Assembly (NCBI GenBank): GCA_958450325.1
Contig: OY288243.1
Location: 43,131,378 to 43,195,377 of the forward strand
Direction: 5' to 3'
Length of the DNA stretch: 64,000 bases
Source of the DNA: Agrostemma githago
Taxonomy: Eukaryota; Streptophyta; Magnoliopsida; Caryophyllales; Caryophyllaceae
This document shows positions 46,767-58,239 of this stretch, in pieces. Both the position numbers and the translations under genes were made by a program. Numbering within the stretch: the first letter of the stretch is position 1; each line of letters starts with the position of its first letter. A model generated the notes under the pieces. The model did not search any database, was not told the DNA's origin, and saw nothing but the letters and a program-made list of their open reading frames with translations.

Positions 46767-48400
46767 GGAAACAAGTTTCCAGCGGTGGTGTAACTTGAAC
46801 GAGGTTGGTGAAGCTCTTTTCCTAGTTCCTAGTTGTGGTCACTACAGGTTTTGGCCCTTAAAAGCCCACCCTAACCGATATCAGGACCAATCGACCTCTT
46901 CGGGGTAAGATCTTTAGGGACACGCGGAGAGATCCTCGATTGTACGCTCCGGCCGCCTAACGCGTAACCCGCGGGATTAATAAGCGGATAGTTCCGAACG
47001 GACGGTATGACACTCGTCTCCCCAGATCATTGTCAATACCTAAGTAAAGACTATTCGTGGGCGGTAGCCTACCCTAACCTACCCGAGTCTGCATCCTGCA
47101 TGAGTGTACGCATTCCTAGTTATGTGTAGCGTGTTTGAACAATACAACCCAAATAAAATACTAAAAATCTGGATTCAACCACGCCAACATATTCAACCGC
47201 ACCCAATTCCGTTTTCGAAAATACCTCATCTCTTCAAAACGACCGTTTAAACATCAATACTCTGATCAAATTGTGATTTCTGAAAAAAGGAAAACATATT
47301 TAGATGTCGTTATCATGGCAAAATTTACACTCACTGCTTTAAAAAAAAAGGTCTTTAGTGCCATCACGTTGGCCAAATTAAGACCCATTAACAACAATTA
47401 CCGTTAATGAAACTAAAACTCCCAATTAATGGGGTTAAGGCCACCACGCGGTCACGTTGTATTTCCAAAAAAAAAAATTTACACACATACCGTTAGCACA
47501 ACCGAAGCTTCAATTAATGAAGTCAAGGAACTCAAAGAGCAGTTACACTTTCAAAACACTTTTTTTTACAATGCACACCCCTACCGTCTAATGTTAGTTA
47601 GTCAACCGACGAACGTGGGTCACTGATTTTAAAAGTTCTTTTTCAAAAAGCGAGAAGTTTATAAGAAACACCATTTACCACCTAAATCCCTCACTAAGGA
47701 TGTAGTCACACCTTCAAGGAGACTGTCATCAGACTTCACGCTCCATCACGAGCATCACGCACCCCGCAAGTATCGAACTAGCTAATTAATAGCAGTTTCG
47801 ATAGAAGCGTCACGTAATTATTTTTAAAAAACCGGTTCCCCTAAAAGAACCACGCTCCTTTAAAAAAAAGAACATATTTACATTTCGTCATCATTTCCAA
47901 TGCACCCACATAGCAACGTACTTATACGCAGCAGACAATATTGGCACGCCATCACTTTTTTTTTTCACAAACCATCCTTTTCAAAATTTGCAAAACTGGT
48001 CATTTTCGAAAGGAACATACATCCAAATTCTTTGATCCTGAGTCGGGATCGTGATCAACCTCTTACGTCGTACAATCGTGTGTTTAACTGTCTATGTTAG
48101 CTACTAGGATCACCTCCACTCGGGGTCTTATATTTTCGGGTCGTCTTATTTTGAGAAGTCCTCTTTAAACTTCACCACCGAGGTTTGTGTCAAATCATCT
48201 CGTTACAGAGACTGAAAACTCCATAGGTGTTTCGCCAGATACACTAAGAGTCTAAAGCACCTGAATCCCTACACTAATGACTACACGCATATGGGTCAAG
48301 GGTCTTAGTTCCATGTCGCTCAATCATAAGCATCCTTCGAGTCCCTAAAACGTTCGGTCGATCCAGTCTTACCTCTGACCCCTACTTTGCAGATTTAGAA
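46767..48400 (+). other. Leader of the plus Ogre-like element
   Basis: 1.6 kb between PBS and gag ATG. It contains several poly-A runs and short frames without domains. No gene seen. Confidence 0.6.
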
Positions 48401-49003
48401 ATGTCTTCAAACGACAATACCGAACCACTCAACGCAATGCTAGTGCTCATTAAGGAACTCCAGTATAACCTAGCCCAAATAAGCGACGCCCATAATAACA
48501 TCCTACTCCAGCTCGGCAGGCTGGAGGACACTGTCAACGGGATATGAAACATCCCCCGAGAGGCACCGGAAGAGAGACCTTTCATCCCTAAAGAAAAGAT
48601 GAGGCTAGGGCCATCTAGGTTTGTCCCAGCCCTCGGAGGGCATCCCTTTAGAAGCCTCACTGACCTAAGCATGACCTATGCCGAAGCCCTTAGGATTTCC
48701 AATGAGGGCTGGCAATTATCCTAGCTCGTCCCTACTCCGGATCTACCCCGTGAGACCCGAGGGGCAAATTGGGACCCCAGTGCCTATTGTCTGTATCATG
48801 CATCAAGGTAGGGGTCACGATACGGAGGATTGTGATCGCCTCAAACAAGACATCCAGGACATGGTGGATGCTGGAACCTTCCCCCTAATAAAGAAACAAG
48901 CACCACAGCCCGCTGGGGCTGACGGCAAAACAACCGCGTCGGTGGTAGTGAAGACCAACGGCACCATCAGGGTGCTATTCCCTGGGGGAAGCCTCGATGC
49001 TTA
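48401..49003 (+). pseudogene. gag: gag remnant of the plus Ogre-like element
   Basis: ATG at 48401 opens an N-terminal coiled-coil-like region, with a TGA near 48545 (TGG-to-TGA type) and a TAG near 48720. A frame change near 48790 leads to the Cys/His knuckle HQGRGHDTEDC (about 48802). The capsid domain seen in the minus element is missing; N-terminal and post-capsid segments are joined directly. The frame ends at 49003 before any protease. Confidence 0.75.
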
Positions 49004-49429
49004 GAGGCATGACCAATCCTAGTCAAAGTCTAGTTCATCTTAGGGCCTAGACTAGAATAGTAATAAATGTCCTGTCTCCTATCCCATCGAGTCCGGGGAA
49101 GTGCGGGGGAACATGTCCTCCACCTCCCTCGAACAAAATCACGGGCATCTAGCCCATCTACTATTATCAATAAAACAGGTATCTTTTTTTTACAAACATG
49201 CCTCGACAATTGCTTAACTTTGTTTCAACAATTTACTTTAAACGCTTAAAAACTCGACTTTATGCCAATTATCGATAACAACTGACTAAAATGCAAGGGC
49301 TACCACAAACAGCCCACTCAACTTCACCCTAAGAAGGAAATCGGGAATAACAACCTTAGACTCAAACAACCACCGGCCAAACAACAATGAACTTGGAAGC
49401 AAACAAACCGCCACCCGACCAGACCAACC
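49004..49429 (+). other. Deletion junction region
   Basis: About 430 bp between gag remnant and RNase H, with no recognisable protease or RT. It contains 'caataaaacag' and frame-broken text. The deletion that removed about 2.5-3 kb of pol lies here. Confidence 0.55.
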
Positions 49430-51043
49430 AACAACGCAGCCGAATATGTAGCCTGTCTAATAAGTCTAAAAGCAGCCATATCTCTAGGAGTCAAAAACCT
49501 TAGAGTCCGCGGAGATTCATCCTTAGTAGTCAACCAAGCCACGGGTAATTGGAAGCTTTATAGCGAAAACCTAACCCCATACCAAACTAAAGTAGAAGCA
49601 ATGTCTGAGGAATTCACTGAAATTGACTTCATACACATACCCCGCGAAAAGAACCAATTCGCTGATGCATTATCCAAACTAGCCTCACTAATAAACATGC
49701 CCGATCACCTCTTCTCCATTCCTATCTATGTAGAAAGAAGCAAACAACCAGCCTACATCCACAACCTCGAAACCGACGACACCACCGAAGAACCTTGGTA
49801 CAAAGCAATCCTAGACTTTAAAACGCACGGGTCATACCCACGCGACACTAATAGAGAAAACAAAAGAGCCTTGCGATTACAGGCCACCCATTACGTCCTG
49901 AATCAAGGCCCACTGTACAAACGAACCCCACAAGAAGTCCTCCTTAGGTGCATAAACAAAGACCAATCCGAGAGAGTCATGGAAGAGGTACACGACGGAG
50001 AGTGCGGACCCCACATGAGTGCACACCTACTAGCCCAAAAAATAATGAGACTGGGTTATTACTGGATTACCTTGGAGGCAGACTGTCGATGTCACGTTCG
50101 GCACTGCCATAATTGCCAAGTATTCGCCAACATCCAACACCTACCTCATTATCCTCTACACACTATAGCCACACCCTGGCCCTTCTCTACTTGGAGAATA
50201 GACATCATAGGGAAGGTATACCTATCCGGGACCGGCGAACATTGCTTTATTTTAGTAGCCTTAGATTACTTCACCAAATGGGTAGAAGCCGCCTCTTACA
50301 CCGTACTAACCTCAAAACAAGTAGTGAAATTCTTGCAAAACAACATCATCTGCCGTTACGGTATACCTCATGAAATCATTAGCGACCAGGGGGCTCACTT
50401 CAGGACCGACACCCAAAAAACTCCTAGACAAATACAAAATCCAAAGACACAAATCCTCACCTTATAGACCACAAACCAACGGGGCCGTAGAAGCAGCCAA
50501 CAACCCATCACCACAATCCATAAGAAAATGATAGACAACTACCGGGATTGGCCAAACAAAATCCCCTTCGCCTTATGGGGATACCGAACATCCTATAGAA
50601 CACCCACCGGAGCCACATCATATTACCTAACCTACGGTTCCGAAACCGTCCAACCAATAGAGCTAGAAATACCATCAGTAAGAATATTAGCCTTAAGTGG
50701 TATCCCTGAGGAAGAATAGAACCAAAAACGGTACGACGAGCTAGTACTCCTAGATGAACGTAGGATACATGCACTATCCAACGTACAAGCCTAAGAACAA
50801 CGCATCCAACGAGCCTTTAACAAGCGAGTGAAATCCCGAAACATACACGAGGGAAATTTAGTGATCAAATCCATTAGAGCCCCTCTTCTCGTCGGCCCTA
50901 GAGGGAAATTCAAACCAAACTAGGCAGGCCCCTACCTCGTCAAGAAAATACTCTCGGGGGGCACCGTGATCCTCACCGACCTAGATGGTCAAGAGTTCTC
51001 AACCCCGACCAATATGGTTCAACTCAAACGATACTACCCATAA
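49430..51043 (+). pseudogene. pol: RNase H-integrase remnant of the plus Ogre-like element
   Basis: The frame starts in mid RNase H (NNAAEY at 49430; first Asp missing; RGDSSLV at 49505; ENQFADALSKLA near 49660). The integrase finger is complete (about 49990-50125), and Asp (WRIDIIG, 50194), Asp (ISDQGAHF, 50383) and Glu (NGAVEAAN, about 50480) are all present, but W-G became W-R before the first Asp. Compensating one-base shifts occur between about 50418 and 50520. Stops follow at 50717, 50792 and 50920, and pol ends KRYYP at 51043. Close relative of the integrase at 33807-35041. Confidence 0.83.
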
Positions 51044-51198
51044 ACACCCTGGAAACACGTCCCGACCACCGGCTTAGGGGGAAGCAAAAAACGATAACAA
51101 CAACAACACAAAACAAAAAGAAATCAAGTTTGCATCGATAAATGGCATAAACGAGTCTAAAGCAAAATCACTCACGCTTTTCAAAAGAACTACGAACA

Positions 51199-51257
51199 TG
51201 GTTTGATTCCGTCTAAAAGCGGATACGTAGGCAACCCGTTCTCCGGGTACAACCAAA
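51199..51257 (-). other. Conserved noncoding block shared with the minus Ogre-like element
   Basis: On minus: TTGGTTGTACCC, then GGTTGCCTACGTATCC, then GGAATCAAACCA. The same series occurs at 33577-33635 relative to the other element's pol. In both it lies between the convergent ends of pol and the accessory gene. Possible 3' processing or other cis function; not coding in this element. Confidence 0.55.
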
Positions 51258-51335
51258 ACAACCGGAAAAAAAAAATTCGATTAATCGATTCATGTATAAA
51301 CCGGGACTCTTTCTACGACATGACCCCCGAGTGAT

Positions 51336-52697
51336 TTAAAATGACGAAGCACAAACGACGAGCACAACCTTAATATGGGTCTTGTTGGTCTTGGCCCGTT
51401 CAGATGAACTGACTAAACTAGGATCGGTCCTGCTGTCTCTGGGTAGGCACTTGGTAACGGTCTCTCGAGTCACCTCCTCACCTCTTAGTGGTACTGTCTT
51501 CCTAACTTTTGAGTCAATTTGCCCCGACGAATGTTCACAAACCCTTCGCCGGATAGGAGCATTGTCAGTCGGTCGAACACCCTCAATAACAACGGGACGC
51601 AAAAATTTATGCTCCCAAGAAATCCTGAACTCCCTAAGAGAATCCCCTGTCCATGGATCAGAAGTAGAGACAATTTCAGCGTCCTTTGGAATAGAAAGCT
51701 GGACACCCATTTGATGTGACAATATGCCCGGGTAAACACGAACTTGATCCCTCATGGATAATATTAGCAAAACTCATGACAAAGACGAAAATGGAAATTC
51801 GATACGCCCACTAGTGTTCCACCACGGGATAGACAACCTGATGACCACATCCCCTTCAGCCAAATAGGAACCCCCTGTAATTATACTCCCCAACTGCACC
51901 ATTTTCCGGCGCATGAAACCCCTGTAATTATAATCTTTGAAACACCGGGGAGGGACCACCAAACCAAGTTGTTCCTGCAGCCAAACCTGTACAAACCACT
52001 ACAAAACATCACAACCATAAAATCAAAACCAAAAAAAAGGGGAAACAGTACAAAAAAAACACACCTGTAAGATGATCCTACAACCCCGAGAGGGTGTCCC
52101 CTGTAGCTGGACCCTAGCATCAAGACCCAGAACGAGCTCACCCAAAATAAGCAAAGAAGGTGACCGTCCATGTTCCAATGCCATCACCACATCCAAAACC
52201 CGAGGATTACCCCAGCCTTCACATGACCTCGCATCCTCAAAAAGATAATAACAAGCAATAGCAATGTTAAAAGCACGCCTACACGCCAAGGTCGAAAGGT
52301 GACGAGAGCCAACCTGTGAGAACGTTCTAGAAAGTAACTCTAAGTTAAGACCGTCCGTACCAAAATAACCCTTAGCCTCCTCTAGCGAAGAAAGGTCCAA
52401 AAAATGATAAAACCGCTCCGCATAACCATCATCCCCATAAGGCACACAAGGCCGAACCGAGCTCCACCCGCCTATAGCATCTATCTCTTCGGGCAAAGGA
52501 CAAATTTGACCCCCGGGAAAGATAAAAGCATGGTATTTCGGATCCCAAAACCTAGAACATGCCCGCAAGAAGTTATCTTGCACCTTGACTCGACTAAGCG
52601 CGACAACCACTGATAAGCCATCATTTGAACTAACCTCGGGGTCACATTTCTTAAAAGAACTAACCCACTCGGCAAGGATTTTCCCAAAACCCGACAT
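51336..52697 (-). pseudogene. Antisense accessory gene B
   Basis: The start ATG 52697 is chosen by alignment with the related gene at 32800. Exon 1 is 52697-52065 (211 codons, unbroken). Intron GT at 52064; acceptor TTTTGTAG at 51999 or TTTGTACAG at 51987, both phase 0. Exon 2 runs to 51336, with one TGA at 51774-51776 (TGG-to-TGA type). Length about 427 residues. The N-terminal half shares HAFIFPGGQICPLPEEI-type text with the other copy; the C-terminal half (VWLQEQLGLV, RDQVRVYPGILSHQMGVQ) resembles plant mobile domain/retroelement accessory proteins. Function unknown. It converges with pol. Confidence 0.65.
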
Positions 52698-53620
52698 GAC
52701 GCTAAATATAGACATGCTAGACCCTATGGATACCCAAGTATATCTAAAACGAACACCCACAACTCGTATATTTAGCCCTAATCCTACAAGAAATAGGAAA
52801 CAACGAAAAATTTCCATACTTCGGGGCCCCGACCACATCGGCCCACGCGCCCGAATTTCCGGCCGCCCAAGCCCAGGCGGCCCGGAGTCCAGTTGCCTCA
52901 GCCCAAGCGCCTATAGTCATGCTGGCGACATCCCGAGCACTCCCAACGATAGAAATTCAAACCTCCATTATCACCGTAGCTATCATCCTCAACCCCGGAC
53001 ATCGGGAACGACCTCCCGAAGTCACTAAAATTCGTCAGTGAAAACGAAATACCCACGCAAGAGCTGCGAGAACGTGGATCTACCCGTCGGACGAACAAGA
53101 CTTAGACGTTTTTTTATTTTGTTTTAGGGGGATAAGCTACCCCACCTTGGCGTGTCGTAGCCTTTAGACGATTACCGTCGAGTCACATTTGTAGCCTAAA
53201 AAGGCAATATTATGAGTATGTAAAAAGTGGTCTAACTTTTTTTTTTTGAAAAAGTGCTCGGATTTTAAATTTCGATTCCGTACTAAAGCTCATCTCCTAA
53301 TATATGCGGCCAAAACGCTTTAATGTTCTACGTTAACATTTCACATCTCGTCCATCTCGAGTCAAAATATTTTAATCGACGTAATATCCGATCCGATTCC
53401 CGGCTCAAGCTAACGCATTTCAAAACCCCCGAAAGAAACCATTTTCGTACTCTCATGCAACGCTAACGCACTCTAAACCGAGTCACATTGCAAAACGAAT
53501 AAACGCAAAAGTGATTAGTTGTCAATCTAGGTAAACAATTCGCCAAACGAAAACGCAAGGCTAATCCAACTAATTCAAATACTAAAAATCTAAATATGCA
53601 AATCCTTATACAAGTCGAGG
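52698..53620. other. Spacer between antisense genes A and B
   Basis: Upstream region of gene B and downstream region of gene A. A TATA-like taaatata (minus) occurs near 52765-52775. Plus-strand open frames at 52585-53028 are complements of the untranslated region and have no domain. Confidence 0.45.
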
Positions 53621-56316
53621 CTAAGAAGGACCCCTAGAAGCCGCGCTGACGACAATCACGATTTCACAAAGCTGGTAATCTAACCATAGGTCCTCCAAGT
53701 CTATAAGGGGAGACTCACTACCGTCCATCCCCGACAGCGTGTCTAGAGTAGCTATCTCGGGAATCTCTCCAGCCTCCTTCGTAGCACCCATAGCCTCAGC
53801 CTCAACCTCAGCCTCCCTTTCAATCTGATGCCTAGACTCACCCTGTGCGGAGGTCTCGCCCCGGGACCGAGCCAGCTGCTCCTTTAGGATGGCGATCTCG
53901 TCAGCTCGAGATTGCAGGAGCCGTTGTGCCTCAACCTCTCTTGCCTCGAGTTCGGTCACCCGAGCCTCCAACTGCCCCACCATATCCGGAACATCCTGCA
54001 AATACACTTAAGCATTAGGAAAGTACACCAACAGCCTAGAAAGCCACCTTAGTCACATAAACTCACTGATCGGGGCCCCGAAGTGTCACGAGAGACCGAG
54101 GCATAGGCCCGGAAGCAGTTGGCAGCCTGCCACAACCGCTGATGGCAAGCCGAGGAAACCTGAGAGTGCAGCCATAGAAGTTTGGCAAACCGACCCTAAT
54201 TCTTAGAACCCAAACGAAGAACAAAAACCAAGACTCACTCGGTACACCCGGTCACGCCACTCAATCCCGACATCCATCTCCTCAGCGGAACACGGGGGGA
54301 GGGGCTCAGTGAAGGGTATCCCAGCCGCATCCACCCTAAGTAGTGTCAGGGGAAAATCTGGGGGTTGGATTTCGTCAGCCGGATCGGCCAACTGAGAAGA
54401 CAACAGATTGATCGGTCAGAGGGAAAATAAACAATAAACCGCAAAGCAAATCTTAGAACCAAAATTAGAACCTTACCACGAGGCGGTACCAATCTAACCG
54501 TCGGGTGACGTGAGATAGGTAGGAGGCACCTGGCACCAAGAGTGTGTCGCCTCCCTCTCCGTCCTTATCCTCGAGAACCTCTGCGGCGGTCGGCGGTCTA
54601 AACATGGTCCGGGGAGGATCAACTGGCACCCTGAAATCGTCGTATAGGCACTTACGCGTCAACCGCTCGCCCAGATACCGGACTGGGCGAAACAATGCAG
54701 GAAGGAGCATCCTCCTGTAACTCCGAGGCCTCAACTCCCTGGCCACATACTCCGGCACACCTTTATAATAGGCCCAGGGGCGGGCAACGAACCACACAAA
54801 CAAAACCAACATCCTAGTAAATCCCGAACATTGGGGGCTATTGAGCAAAATAAGCCATAAAAAGAAAAGAAGGAAATTTACTTCTTCAATGCATAGCTTG
54901 TTCACTAACGCATTCTCCGACGGGTAATGGCTGATTGTGCTCTTAGGCTGAGCAAGCCTCCACTCGATTCCCGCCGGAAATCTCTTTGGGTGCACCCGCA
55001 CCGTCTTAGGTGCCAAACATGGGAAGTAGGAGTAGATCCAAGCCTGAAAAATCCCAAAATAACCTTAGCAAAACCAAGCCGAAACTAAGTAGGACTTCAA
55101 AATACAAAGGAGAGAATAGTAGCTAACCTCCAGTATGAGGCCCGGACCCACAATGGGCATAGCTGAGGACGACTCTATCACCAGCGGCCTCACCATGACT
55201 TGCAGGCAGCGAGTCATCTCCCCAAAAGCCGCAGTCACCCAGTCATAGCGCCCTAGCTGAGTCAGCTCAGCCAGAAAAGGCAGGATCCTGGTGCTGAACC
55301 TCCCACCCTTGTCCGAGAAATGGGTCGACCCTAGGAAATACCACAACCACAACCGGGCATCCTGCTCCGGCGTGTTGGGTTCCCGACCCTCCAACACCGG
55401 CACTCGCTCAAAGTGGTCGGTGATATAAGAACTCACTATAGCGTGAGGCGCACTATATGCCTCACGCTGTAAACAATCCCCGATAAGGCCCGCACCTCAT
55501 CGCTATCTAGACTAGGGCCCTCGGCGGCCCACCTGATCCTATCCGAGCCCCAGGGCAGACCGCTAATCATCCCAAAGTCCTCTAGGGTCATCCCGACCTC
55601 TCCAAAAGCCATGTGGAAGGCCGAGGTAGTATCATGAAAGCGATCTATCATCACTCTAATCACCATAAGGTTGCACTTAGTCTTGCAACCCACCAGCCTA
55701 ACCCACTCCTCAACCACGAGACCTAGAGCGGTCCTCTCGATAATCTTCTTTGCCGCGGGGGTTAACTTCTGAAAATAGATATCGAGACACGTAGTAAAGC
55801 CCGAGAAAGTCCTCATCGAACCTTGGGGCTGCAAACCAAAACAATGCAAGGATAAACAAAACAAACCTAACCTAACTCGAGCCAAAAAAATAATAGCAAT
55901 AATAAATCTGAGACACAAACCAATAGGCACGAATAGAACACTGACCAGGCCCCGCACGATGCGGTTAGAAATGTGAAGGTCAAGGTGAAGCTTCAGCTGA
56001 TGACCGTCCAAATCCCGAGCCCATTCAGGATCCTCTTAGACAGTCTCCTCATCCTCCGGTACAGGAACCGGAACGTGAACCCTCCTAGAAACCATCTCTG
56101 GAAGCTTACACTTCTTCACTCTGTCAAATTCAGCCTCGTTAATAGTCTCGGGATCGCACGCTGGGACGAGATGCTCCTGTGTCTCCTACGAATCCCTCGG
56201 GGAGTCTGCGAACTAACCCCGGCAACCTCCGCACTAGCACTAGCCCTAGCATTAGCACCAACCGAGGAAGTTCCCTCGGGACGCTCGGTATCATCTCTAG
56301 CAGTAAACAAAAACAA
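53621..56316 (-). pseudogene. Antisense multi-exon gene A: plant mobile domain-like protein
   Basis: At least five GT-AG introns, all phase 0, can be read on minus: 55945-55829, 55127-55044, 54476-54392, 54238-54160 and 54066-53996 (117, 84, 85, 79, 71 bp). A sixth near 54881-54814 is uncertain. The product begins acidic/Ser-rich, then has a region with FHMAFGEVGMTLEDFGMI and LPWG, typical of the plant mobile domain, then AWIYSYFPCLAPK, a short exon (54159-54067) and a C-terminal coiled coil (53995-53621). Damage: frameshifts near 56150 and 55460 and a TAA at 56036-56038. A possible 13-bp first exon with ATG lies at 56892-56880, but its phase does not fit. Function unknown. Confidence 0.7.
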
Positions 56317-57469
56317 GAAAGGAAAAAATAACCCTAGTCAGGCTAAATCGGCTTAAACAAGTCAAAATAGGCTTAAAATTTTGGATAAGAGTATCAAATG
56401 TCCAGGAAAGCCTCTAGCACACATTTTCGTTCCCGGTCACAATGAAAGTGGTTTCGGGAAAATCCGGCATCATTACGGCACCTTTTGGTCCGTCTTAAGA
56501 CACACAAAACCCCACGGAAGGTCCTAAAGATCGTCGTAGCCCATAAAAATTAACAAGAAAGCTACCCACATCCTCATAAACACTATTTAAACAAAACTAT
56601 ACAAAACAAATATGGGAATAATCGAGAAACGATCCTTAAACCCTAGCATTCCAAACACATTCCCATAAAAGGCCATTGTCGCACCTCGAACATCCTTATC
56701 AAGATTTTAACTAACCTAACAAGCTCTAATCGACCCTAATTCAACAATGGAACCAAGCACAGGCATCGAAACTTAGCAAATAAAAAAACCCAAATCGGTT
56801 TTATAGGGTTTCCAACAAAACCAACTCATAATCAATCAAATCAAACAAAACCAACATTAAGCAAGCAAAGAATACTAACCCGGAGTCGACATTGTCGTAA
56901 ATAGCGGAAACCAAAATGAAATTTAGCAAAGAAAAGTCAAGAAGGTGATTTGGGGCGATTGGCTTGACGCGTTTGAATTCTTTGTGGAATGAACGATCGC
57001 CCCAACTTTCGCATTACTTAAACAGACCCGGATCACAAAAACCGACCGCACCAGCTGACGCGCTTGAGTCCTGGCACGCTGGGAGCTGGGCGCTGAAGGA
57101 TGCGCGCCTAAACAGCCCGGCCCAGACTAAAATGAAGCAAAGCAAACGAATTCAAAGTCGATACATATAAAACACGAACTTACTAAGACAAGCAAAACAA
57201 CAATAATGGGACAACTACTAATCAATATCGATAATACACTCTCGACAATAAATCAAGCATAAGAAACACACTTAACCTAAACGCTACACCCGGACGCGTG
57301 ACAAAGCAAATCTAAACCAAACTAATCTAAGTAAACTCTAAACAAATCTCAAATGCATAAACAAAGCAAAACAAGAGCAATAACAGACCCAAACAAAGTA
57401 AGACAAGTTGCAAAACAAAATTAACTAAGACAAACTCACAAAACAAGCATTTAACTAAAACGAATAAGC
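56317..57469. other. Upstream region of antisense gene A
   Basis: Probably the long first intron, 5' leader and promoter of gene A on minus (acceptor TTTACTGCTAG at 56297). Short plus-strand frames have no domain. I see no further gene. Confidence 0.45.
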
Positions 57470-57890
57470 AACAACAATTTTGTCTGAGGGTCAGAGTTAT
57501 CCTGGAGGCACAACAATTTTGCCCGAGGGTCAGAGTTATCTCGGAGGCACAACAATTTCAGTCCTAGGGGTCATAAGCATCCCGAATACGACCGCTCGAG
57601 TGGGGACTAACGCCCTCGAATGGTTTCATATCCCTTTGTCTTTGTCCTAGGGGTCAGAAGCATCCCGAAAGACAGCTACTCGAGTGGAGACTAACGCCCT
57701 CGAATGGTTTTATATCCCTTTTTCTTTGTCCTAGGGGTTAGAAGCATCCCGAAAGACAGCTATTCGAGTGGAGACCGACGCCCTCAAACGGTTTTATATC
57801 ACTTTGTTTTGTCGTAGGGGTCATAAGCATCCCGAAGACAACCGCTCGAGTGGAGACTAACGCCCTCAAACGTTTTGTTTCATCAAGGGT
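57470..57890 (+). repeat. Two tandem repeats upstream of the PPT (39 bp and 83 bp)
   Basis: A 39-bp unit (CAACAATTTTGTCTGAGGGT...) occurs about 2.3 times at 57471-57555, then an 83-84-bp unit (GTCCTAGGGGTCATAAGCAT... with CGCTCGAGTGG and ATATCCCTTT) four times at 57561-57890. Located near the 3' end of the element, where Tat elements often carry tandem repeats. Confidence 0.85.
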
Positions 57891-58225
57891 TCACAAACAG
57901 CCCAAAATATACTTGTACAAATAAAAGCCAACTTAATGCGTTGCTAGCGCGCAGAAACACTTAAAATTAAACGAAACCTTTAAATAAACCGAAGAAGACA
58001 AAGCGCGCGCGCATAAAGAATCAAGAACAAGATGTCAAGTGACGCCCGGGCCCAAGCATGCAACCGCAAGCGAAGACGTCAGGTATGATTTCTAAGCTAT
58101 GGCTGGCGAGCCTTCACACGTAATCCACTGGACTTAAAACGACTCGACCGGACAGCCACCAGGTCGTAATCTTCTATTAACCTGGGCGGCTATACTTTGA
58201 CTTTCGCCTTATCCAAGCCTCAATC
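57891..58225 (+). other. Sequence between tandem repeats and PPT
   Basis: Noncoding. The part 58070-58225 resembles the reverse complement of 32140-32290 in the minus element ('aagctatggctggcgagccttcac'), so the 3' end region is conserved between the two Ogre-like elements. Confidence 0.55.
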
Positions 58226-58239
58226 AAAGTGGGGGCTTC
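58226..58239 (+). other. Polypurine tract of the plus Ogre-like element
   Basis: AAAGTGGGGGCTTC immediately before the LTR start TGTAGACACCC. Confidence 0.8.

Noticed and set aside
46517..46798. 93-codon frame at the 5' LTR/PBS boundary
   Set aside because: Runs through the LTR end and PBS, so it cannot be an element gene in that form.
52404..53028. Plus-strand frames opposite gene B
   Set aside because: Shadows of gene B and its upstream region; the minus-strand reading has homology and splice support.
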